Below, piece after piece: positions 60,701-64,000 of a DNA stretch of 64,000 nucleotides. The notes under the pieces were generated by a model, which worked only from the letters and a program-made list of their open reading frames with translations, did not search any database and was not told the origin of the DNA. The translations under genes and the position numbers were made by a program. Position 1 is the first letter of the stretch, and every line of letters begins with the position of its first letter. Origin of the DNA: Apostichopus japonicus (taxonomy: Eukaryota > Echinodermata > Holothuroidea > Aspidochirotida > Stichopodidae). The stretch covers positions 3,121,501 to 3,185,500 of the forward strand of contig NC_092570.1 in assembly GCF_037975245.1 (NCBI RefSeq), read 5' to 3'.

Positions 60701-62260
60701 GATGTTATGAAGATAATCACAATTAACACCACATAAACCTACTAAACAATATATAACAATTAAGAAAGCCATTATCTTGTTTTACATTCGGGTTGACATT
60801 ACACATTCCAAAGGAAATGAACACTTTTTTAAGTGACGTTCTGCTTTAACAGTGTCATCTTCATTGTTAGTATTCATGTAGTTGCATGTGTCGCCAACAC
60901 AACTGTTTCAAATGTAGGGGCTTTTCTCAATAACTAAACACATAGAAAGGTTATTAGCCAAAGCCAGGAAATACCTCCCAATGGATAAACAGTGTAATTG
61001 TTTATGTAGTGAGAACACATTAGAATTTTACTTAAGTATAATGATACGACCCCTTAGACAATTCAAGGTTTATTCTATTTTGGAGTGGCATCATAAATCT
61101 GTTCTAATGAAATCCTCTCAAAGCCCTGACATCTATCAAAACTTTTCCAACAAAACTCAACGTACAACGATAGTACAGCGTATTGACCCTTGAACCACCT
61201 CAACTTGTGTAGCCATTAAATATTCATGAATGAAAAGTGACCCTCAACGTTAGGTTTGGATAAATTTAATCCATCGTTGATGATGACCATTGAGGCACTT
61301 CAAACATTTCACACACACATGGACTGAAGTTCAAAAGTCTACCCCATTGTTACAACGAAACTTACTGTTTTCTCCACCGATCTAACTTCGTTTTGACAAT
61401 TTGCCATTGTCTTCAGTAGATCGGTTAATTTGATATCTTCTTCCGCCTGGATGGAAGCAAAAAATGGGATGTGCATGGGTAAATGCACTGCATTACAACA
61501 ACACTTACAGGACAACTTCAAGGCAGAATTTTTTTTTGAGGAAAATGAACAATCTCAGTGCTAGTACTGTTTTCAATCACTTTTCAGACATTCAGCTGTA
61601 AAAGATTTCTCTGGACTGCTCCTGTAAGGCTAAGAGGATCATGTCGACTCCTCCAGTGCAGACTTAACATTAATTAACCAATTGTTTTATGAGTTAATTA
61701 ATAACTCACCCGAACCATGGTCTCTCAACTTCATATAAACAAGGGAGCACACTTTTGGATGACTTTCAACACCATTAGTCCTTGACAAAGGTTTAACGCA
61801 GAGTAAACAGAGCTCAGATCTGTTATTTAAACTCTCTTCGTTGTATCTTTCTTAATAATGATTCTGTTTTCTATCCTATAACAGTAGGATATATGATGAC
61901 ACTCTAAACACATGTATGCAGCTACTGAAGAGTGATTGCATTCACGGATGGGTAATATGATGATCAGATCTGAGCTCTGACAATTTCATATCCTGGTTTA
62001 TTAGGTCACCAAACAGGAAGAAGAACTCAGCAGTTATACATGTCAACCGATTTCAAAATGGAGGTCAGAATATAAAGTCCAACCAGTCGTCTCATTTACT
62101 GACATCTGTCAAAGTTTTGCTCAAACTGCTGTTCGAAAAGAAAATATAAAAAATTTTTAAAAAACTTACCCTTGGAAATTTATACTTCTGTGTTGGGTTC
62201 TTCTTTAGGTCAAAGAGACTGTGAAGAACTTTCATTTTGACCAGAAAAATCTCCGCTTCT
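30549..62260 (-). CDS. INPPL1: SHIP2-like inositol polyphosphate 5-phosphatase, 22 exons, 5' end off window
   Basis: SHIP enzymes remove the 5-phosphate of PtdIns(3,4,5)P3 at the plasma membrane, damping PI3K signalling. In-window exons: 62170-62260, 61366-61446, 59878-60084, 58931-59075, 58342-58436, 57359-57461, 56196-56401, 54938-55055, 54031-54127, 53718-53856, 52865-52964, 51794-51882, 51369-51450, 50955-51044, 45896-46009, 44769-44857, 43838-43925, 43126-43222, 42475-42542, 41738-41866, 31409-31911, 30549-30758. All phases join, giving 979 aa to the stop. Catalytic domain about residues 225-545 with SWNMG, GTQES, GNKGAVGVSF, NSHLTSG, GDLNYR, PSWCDRVLW and TSDHSPV, all intact. A C2-like region follows (about 555-700), then a proline-rich tail (IPPPLPPPR) and a SAM domain (about 915-977). 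The SAM domain marks it as SHIP2 type. The SH2 exons must lie beyond 64000. No NPXY motif was seen. Confidence 0.94.
31409..31911 (-). CDS. INPPL1: INPPL1 proline-rich exon
   Basis: A 503-bp exon encoding the disordered tail with candidate SH3-binding motifs STPLPPQRR, IPPPLPPPRATSP and DIIPPLPEK, and many SP sites. Acceptor CTCTTTGTAG, donor CGAT/GTAAGT. Composition and position match the proline-rich tail before the SAM domain of SHIP2. Confidence 0.88.
35000..35170. repeat. Dispersed repeat family, copy A
   Basis: Shares with 35820-35985 a diverged series of words in the same order and orientation: GGTCT.., TAAAA.ACT, TTCCTGA.TACCAA, CACAT.TTTGCACTAT. Identity is moderate and boundaries are uncertain. 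Confidence 0.5.
35820..35985. repeat. Dispersed repeat family, copy B
   Basis: The partner of the 35000-35170 copy. A weaker third relative may lie at 30190-30310 (ACAAAACACTATGATACCTAG, then ATCTTTGCACTTGGATAGCAATTTGCC). Confidence 0.5.
39280..39597 (+). repeat. Retroelement-derived repeat with ribozyme-like end, copy 1
   Basis: About 250 nt of pyrimidine-rich sequence ends in a hairpin word at 39552-39580: TCTTAAGAAGATC, loop, GGATTGAAAC, then ATCAGGCCC. The same layout recurs at 43980-44210. The left boundary is approximate. Confidence 0.6.
41738..41866 (-). CDS. INPPL1: INPPL1 exon after C2-like region
   Basis: Encodes LISFDDPNRIQYYDSDSAS and PTGTRVKTLAR. LISFDD aligns with SHIP2 EWISIDKD; the rest is Ser/Pro-rich. 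Acceptor CATTTTTAG, donor AGAG/GTTTGC. The next exon is 9.8 kb away. Confidence 0.88.
42475..42542 (-). CDS. INPPL1: INPPL1 short exon
   Basis: A 68-bp exon found by requiring phase continuity. It encodes GQMHIKAKDESLYGSAKKIR, aligned with SHIP2 GSMKVRVPTERLGTRERLY. Acceptor TTTTTTCTTCGACAG, donor TATG/GTAAGA. Confidence 0.88.
43126..43222 (-). CDS. INPPL1: INPPL1 C2-like region exon
   Basis: Encodes ECVVELKDKFTSHYVRFSTI and THHGHKTGYL, matching SHIP2 GECVVALKSMIGS and FLSHRGEETGNI. Acceptor TTTTTCTGCAG, donor TGAG/GTGAGC. Confidence 0.93.
43838..43925 (-). CDS. INPPL1: INPPL1 C2-like region exon
   Basis: Encodes LVPIFPDSSYLEDQHLLLSL and KSEDSDESY, closely matching SHIP family YLxDQHxLLSxKSxDSDESYG. 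Donor TATG/GTATCT. Confidence 0.94.
43980..44212 (+). repeat. Retroelement-derived repeat with ribozyme-like end, copy 2
   Basis: Pyrimidine-rich sequence ending at 44171-44207 in CTGAAGAAGATCC, TGCTA loop, GGATCCAAACGTCAGGCCC. The end differs from copy 1 at only a few positions, while the body is far more diverged. Confidence 0.6.
44769..44857 (-). CDS. INPPL1: INPPL1 C2-like region exon
   Basis: Encodes KVVSKTNGVCEQLTMKEV and RPVWKSENLPE, aligned with SHIP2 FLKVQWSSRQLP. Acceptor TGCTATGCAG, donor AGAG/GTAAAA. Confidence 0.88.
45896..46009 (-). CDS. INPPL1: INPPL1 C2-like region exon
   Basis: Encodes SQDNQNIKISFLEVEATIM and RNFVIEFHSSCLE, matching SHIP2 IEFESIEAIVKT and FFIEFYSTCLEE. Acceptor CTCCTCACAG, donor GAAG/GTGAGT. 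Confidence 0.93.
46477..46482 (-). terminator. LTR polyadenylation signal, sense to INPPL1
   Basis: AATAAA on the minus strand in the 3' LTR; the same hexamer is in the 5' LTR at 49840-49845. Because the element lies in sense within the host intron, either could be read by INPPL1 transcripts. Confidence 0.55.
46876..46932 (-). promoter_or_regulatory. LTR core promoter motifs
   Basis: The coding strand shows TGACGTCA, then GGCGGGG directly before TATAAATC. The arrangement is CRE, GC box, TATA, in the correct order ahead of the LTR hairpin and the AATAAA. Motif evidence only. Confidence 0.6.
46990..48236. other. Noncoding 3' interior of the LTR element
   Basis: 1.25 kb between the integrase stop and the 3' LTR, AT-rich, with an (AT)n run at 47153-47172. 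No envelope-like frame or clear polypurine tract was seen. Confidence 0.6.
48237..49355 (-). CDS. Retrotransposon integrase core and C-terminal domain
   Basis: 372 codons from the first in-frame ATG, probably not a natural start; the frame is open a little further upstream. The DDE triad is intact: Asp13 in VAADITELP, Asp72 in LHTDQGKQF, Glu108 in SDGQVERFN, with exactly 35 residues between the last two (D,D35E). Around residue 230-280 the GPHRV..GVTYQL segment is a GPY/F-type module typical of Ty3/gypsy. The N-terminal HHCC zinc finger is missing, and no chromodomain was recognised. No internal stop or frameshift was seen, which suggests a young copy. Confidence 0.92.
   Translation of the reverse strand: MIVNKPFERVAADITELPLTTNGNRYVLVVTDYFTKYINMYALPDQTAETVAQCLFDKYFCEHGISEVLHTDQGKQFESKLVHILCKLMGIVKTRTSPYHPQSDGQVERFNRTLKSELSKRLFSTGNQWDKMLNHIAFSYNTSVHSSIGYSPFFLVNGREACMPLEVMFGDTPVGYSCHGSYVDFVDDITKRMKEASKIVGQELVKAQEKQAEYVELKTRFLPYVVGDLVWVNDPAKQRDKLATRLKGPHRVIRVMNNGVTYQLQDLSKSSIPSKVIHYNRLKPYVSPYSLEDVNEKLVQPNPPSVVQGNYLPNLSLDEFYRNLPFHFESNLDMPGISPELQGGKRLDNKRLTRLGREVKLPNYLSDYELDR
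49361..49549 (-). pseudogene. Truncated gag start joined to integrase
   Basis: A short frame with MPRRRGPSSRN and ELPPPFLGTGSEDFHLF, resembling the entry to a gypsy capsid domain (a PPF.G.GSED motif). It lies about 170 bp inside the 5' LTR, as expected for a gag start. It then breaks off, in a different frame, a few bases before the integrase segment APLEPM. Protease, RT and RNase H are absent. Confidence 0.75.
49701..49718 (-). other. Candidate primer-binding site
   Basis: On the coding strand the sequence directly after the 5' LTR is TATTTGGTGGCAGCGG. TGG near the LTR edge is the usual pairing partner of a tRNA 3' CCA. The primer tRNA cannot be assigned by eye. Confidence 0.5.
49719..50353 (-). 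repeat. 5' LTR of the gypsy-type element
   Basis: Near-identical to the 46351-46989 repeat, with small indels (for example a short ATAATAAC stretch missing) and substitutions. One substitution turns the CRE TGACGTCA into TGACATCA. The hairpin arms at 49898-49916 and 49943-49961 are unchanged. Confidence 0.93.
50955..51044 (-). CDS. INPPL1: INPPL1 catalytic exon, motif TSDHSPV
   Basis: Encodes CSKDIVTSDHSPVFATFLVG. The catalytic His of SDHSPV is present. Donor GAGC/GTAAGT. The following intron contains the LTR retrotransposon. Confidence 0.96.
51369..51450 (-). CDS. INPPL1: INPPL1 catalytic exon, motif PSWCDR
   Basis: Encodes IRINEPSWCDRVLWRSYPGT. The PxWCDRxLW signature is intact. Acceptor CCTATACAG, donor TATG/GTAAGG. 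Confidence 0.96.
51794..51882 (-). CDS. INPPL1: INPPL1 catalytic exon
   Basis: Encodes ESEITFPPTYRYELGLRSVY and AYKKIKKTK, matching SHIP2 EEISFPPTYRYERGSRDTYA. Acceptor ATTCCTTGCAG, donor CAAG/GTTGTT (non-consensus after +2). Confidence 0.92.
52418..52727. repeat. (AGGGC)n then (AGGGA)n pentanucleotide array
   Basis: About 14 pure CAGGG units (to about 52490) followed by about 47 pure AAGGG units, with a single sharp switch and no interruptions. It lies in an INPPL1 intron; on the gene's strand it reads CCCTT/CCCTG. The long open frames on both strands here are by-products of the 5-bp period. Confidence 0.97.
52865..52964 (-). CDS. INPPL1: INPPL1 catalytic exon
   Basis: Encodes DILQHINKKDYATLLKYDQL and KDEVFVGF, matching SHIP2 EILNYISRKEFEPLLRVDQL. 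It lies immediately upstream, in transcript order, of the intron holding the pentanucleotide array. Its acceptor is embedded in an AAT-type microsatellite. Confidence 0.93.
52967..53007. repeat. TAA/CAA microsatellite at INPPL1 acceptor
   Basis: (TAA)n passing into AACAACAACA, directly abutting the acceptor of the exon at 52865-52964. On the gene strand it supplies a T-rich pyrimidine tract. Confidence 0.75.
53718..53856 (-). CDS. INPPL1: INPPL1 catalytic exon, motif GDLNYR
   Basis: Encodes RNQNYHDILKGLNLG and HHLYFLGDLNYRVEWNVQ. The GDLNYR Asp/Asn pair is part of the active site. Acceptor ATTTTGCAG, donor GCAG/GTACTT. Confidence 0.96.
54031..54127 (-). CDS. INPPL1: INPPL1 catalytic exon, motif GNKGAVGVSF
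   Basis: Encodes GNKGAVGVSFYFSNTCFCFI and NSHLTSGTEKML. Both GNKG and NxHLTSG signatures are intact. Acceptor CCTCAACAG, donor TTAG/GTAAGT. Confidence 0.96.
54591..54858. repeat. 135-bp tandem duplication with C run
   Basis: Two near-identical copies starting GCCCTGCCACATTCCAACCT at 54591 and 54726. They contain a C run of about 10 in one and 13 in the other, followed by CCCACCTATTCATTGGAG and GTCCTTTTCAGCAGTTAGCT. Intronic in INPPL1, between the exons at 54127 and 54938. Confidence 0.9.
54938..55055 (-). CDS. INPPL1: INPPL1 catalytic exon
   Basis: Encodes VTLSSLWGIRLTVLVKPDHQ and RISNVRTSSVKTGIANAL, nearly the SHIP2 LWNIKVAVLVKPEHENRIS and TSSVKTGIANTL. Acceptor CTCCTTCAG, donor CTGG/GTAAGT. 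Confidence 0.95.
55232..55588. mobile_element. Short non-autonomous DNA transposon in INPPL1 intron
   Basis: 357 bp with 14-bp perfect inverted ends CAGGGATGTGCCCA and TGGGCACATCCCTG, immediately flanked by CCTAAT on both sides (55226-55231 and 55589-55594). The CAGGG end is typical of hAT elements, although the visible duplication is 6 bp rather than 8. No transposase. Confidence 0.8.
56196..56401 (-). CDS. INPPL1: INPPL1 catalytic exon, motif GTQE
   Basis: Encodes DAAPPSNFLSWLLCQGDGK, then FLGFDVYVIGTQESSLSERD (the Glu of GTQE coordinates the metal ion in 5-phosphatases), then WLTRVKNAIKQ. Donor CGTC/GTGAGT. Confidence 0.93.
57359..57461 (-). CDS. INPPL1: INPPL1 catalytic exon, motif SWNMG
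   Basis: Encodes QREYFCQLVQSMK and ISVFIGSWNMG. The Asn of WNMG is the first catalytic-domain signature; the usual T of GTWNMG is S here. Donor TATG/GTGAGG. Confidence 0.93.
58342..58436 (-). CDS. INPPL1: INPPL1 pre-catalytic exon
   Basis: Encodes AQLVKSRDNKTRLMIAFNNG and KKKEYSFEHAK, matching the SHIP segment ending KEYVFADSKK. Acceptor TTGTTTCAG, donor AAAG/GTGAGC. Confidence 0.87.
58931..59075 (-). CDS. INPPL1: INPPL1 pre-catalytic exon
   Basis: Encodes VRQEGRNMVEALKSNKMKLT, VNVTQGFLTIV and DEIVTYKQDT, resembling the PH-like region just before the SHIP catalytic domain. Donor ACAA/GTAAGC. The acceptor CTCGTAAG is weak but phase-consistent. Confidence 0.8.
59140..59230 (+). repeat. tRNA-derived SINE relic
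   Basis: AGTCTAGCAATTGGAGTGTC resembles a tRNA A box region, followed by TGTCTGAC, and GGTTCAAAACCC at 59187-59198 resembles a B box. Spacing is roughly right for a polymerase III internal promoter. It cannot fold as an intact tRNA and is called a relic. INPPL1 intron. Confidence 0.5.
59878..60084 (-). CDS. INPPL1: INPPL1 linker exon, Ser/Pro-rich
   Basis: 69 codons, phase 0 both ends, starting AYSCFQTLSISDPTSPLEPS and ending YPAQHFE. The length divisible by three and symmetric phase make it a possible cassette exon. Acceptor CCTTCCAG, donor CGAG/GTGAGT. Confidence 0.75.
61366..61446 (-). CDS. INPPL1: INPPL1 linker exon
   Basis: 27 codons, phase 0 at both ends: AEEDIKLTDLLKTMANCQNE then VRSVEKT. 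Helical, charged linker. Acceptor TTCCATCCAG, donor AACA/GTAAGT. Confidence 0.75.
62170..62260 (-). CDS. INPPL1: INPPL1 first visible exon, linker
   Basis: Encodes EAEIFLVKMKVLHSLFDLKK and PTQKYKFPR; acceptor AATGTTTCAG, donor AAGG/GTAAGT, phase 2 in. It falls in the linker between SH2 and phosphatase, identified mainly by phase and position. Confidence 0.72.
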
Positions 62261-62780
62261 CTGAAACATTACGAAAATGAAAATAAATTCTGGGATCTTC
62301 TAACAGTGCTGCAGATACTGCTCTGGGTAGTAATGCATCGGATCTATCTTGTTTACAAACCTCCAAAGATTTTGTATAGCGCTGTAACATATCTCAATCT
62401 AACTGCTTGTTGTGAAATATGTTATAAAAGATCTTGTGAATGTAAATCCAGAATGTTCCATTTCGCAGACTTGGATACAAATATAATGATGCTCAACGCT
62501 ATATTTAGCGGAGGTGACTGTTGCCAAACGAATGGTGGGCAACATTTTTTCGCTAGAATGTGCTAGTTATGAGTGGTTAATAGCCAAATGTTAGCTCGAA
62601 AATGTCACACAACGTGTGAATTCGGGAAAGTGCAGGTACTTTGCCCGAAAGTGTCCGTCAGAGATTCCTCAAAAAAATTCTCAGTGATTTCACAGACTGC
62701 AGCTTGTCAAATTTCGCAGGAATGGATTAGGACTGATATGACAGCGCCCTCTATTGCTGTAGGGCGTGGCTGGGAGATCC
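62261..62780. other. INPPL1 intron, unique part
   Basis: No SH2-encoding exon was found on the minus strand between the first visible exon and the satellite. The plus-strand open frames here show no recognisable domain. Confidence 0.5.
62742..62759 (-). promoter_or_regulatory. CTCF-like motif
   Basis: The minus strand reads GCAATAGAGGGCGCT, matching about 12 of 14 positions of the CTCF core. It lies about 35 bp left of a satellite array. A motif match only; the same word can be part of a transposon. Confidence 0.3.
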
Positions 62781-62792
62781 CCATTAATCCAT

Positions 62793-64000
62793 CACACAAA
62801 GATCACACAGATCACATATACAGATCACACAAAGATCACATAAACAGATCACATAAACAGATCACATAAATAGATCACACAAAGATCACATAAATAGATC
62901 ACACAAAGATCACATATACAGATCACACCAAAGATCACATAAATAGATCACACAAAGATCACATAAATAGATCACATAAATAGATCACACAAAGATCACA
63001 TAAACAGATCACATAAAATAGATCACATAAATAGATCACACAAAGATCACATAAATAGATCACAACATATAGATCACACAAAGATCACATATATAGATCA
63101 CACAAAGATCACATATACAGATCACACCAAAGATCTCATAAATAGATCACACAAAGATCACATACATAGATCACATAAATAGATCACACAAAGATCACAT
63201 AAATAGATCACAACATATAGATCACACAAAGACCACATATATAGATCACACAAAGATCACATGCAGATCACACAAAGATCCAGATAACACAAAGATCACA
63301 TAAACAGATAACACAAAGATCACACAGATCACACAAAGATCACAAATACAGATCACACAAAGATCACATATACAGATCACACCAAAGATCACATAAATAG
63401 ATCACACAAAGATCACATAAATAGATCACATAAATAGATCACACAAAGATCACATAAATAGATCACAACATATAGATCACACAAAGACCACATATATAGA
63501 TCACACAAAGATCACATATACAGATCACACAAAGATCACATATACAGATCACACCAAAGATCACATAAATAGATCACACAAAGATCACATATATAGATCA
63601 CACAAAGATCACATATACAGATCACACAAAGATCACATATACAGATCACACCAAAGATCACATAAATAGATCACACAAAGATCACATATATAGATCACAC
63701 AAAGATCACATGCAGATCACACAAAGATCACATATACAGATAACACACAGATCACACAAAGATCACAAATACAGATCACACAAAGATCACATAAACAGAT
63801 CACATAAAGATCACATAAACAGATCACATAACAATCACATAAACAGATCACATAAAGATCACATAAACAGATCACATAAAGATCACATATACAGATCACA
63901 TAAAGATCACATAAACAGATCACATAAAGATCACATAAACAGATCACATAAAGATCACATAAACAGATCACATAAAGATCACATATACAGATCACACAAA
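62793..64000. repeat. GATC-rich satellite, runs off right edge
   Basis: Over 1.2 kb of 11-13-bp units alternating GATCACACAAA and GATCACATAAATA, giving about 24-bp dimers, with longer blocks (for example an ACAACATATAGATCACACAAA variant) repeated. There are no unique spacers. It sits in an INPPL1 intron upstream of the first visible exon. Confidence 0.95.

Noticed and set aside
63717-63995. Minus-strand frame of Cys/Asp/Leu/Tyr repeats
   Set aside because: A translation of the GATC satellite, not a gene.
62793-64000. CRISPR-like array
   Set aside because: Tandem satellite without unique spacers in animal nuclear DNA.

Overview
This is intron-rich, AT-rich animal nuclear DNA with three protein-coding genes, many introns full of repeats, and no bacterial-type operons. 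The intact SHIP2-type architecture, a metazoan-type MED11 and a SAP130 orthologue point to a bilaterian. A marine invertebrate deuterostome such as an echinoderm is my guess from the general look of the repeats, held weakly. Exons were built by hand from GT/AG sites. Every splice junction reported keeps codon phase, and the joined proteins follow the known families.

Left third (about 0.8-21 kb, minus strand): a SAP130-like gene (Sin3/HDAC corepressor subunit), 16 coding exons from 17.8 kb down to 838. Its last exon or exons lie off the left edge. Middle (21.15-26.7 kb, plus strand): MED11, a two-exon Mediator head subunit of 111 aa. It is divergent from SAP130 across a shared upstream region with a CRE palindrome and a CCAAT box. 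Right half (30.5-62.3 kb, minus strand): a SHIP2/INPPL1-like inositol polyphosphate 5-phosphatase, 22 coding exons with every catalytic signature, a proline-rich tail and a C-terminal SAM domain. Its SH2-encoding 5' exons lie off the right edge. MED11 and INPPL1 converge.

The introns carry a varied repeat load. There is a 4.0-kb Ty3/gypsy-type LTR element (CTAG duplication) in which the start of gag is joined directly to integrase, and two non-autonomous DNA transposons with terminal inverted repeats and target-site duplications. There are also two foldback/MITE-like elements, a tRNA-derived SINE relic, and two copies of a repeat whose end resembles a hammerhead ribozyme core. Satellites include a 31-bp monomer arranged in 93-bp higher-order units, a large (AGGGC)n/(AGGGA)n intronic array, and a GATC-rich satellite running off the right edge.

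The three genes are unrelated in pathway: chromatin repression, transcription initiation and phosphoinositide signalling. No new multi-gene system is visible. The points most worth checking are the gag-to-integrase deletion derivative sitting in sense inside INPPL1, the ribozyme-like repeat ends, the hairpin MITE upstream of SAP130, and the AAGGG array.
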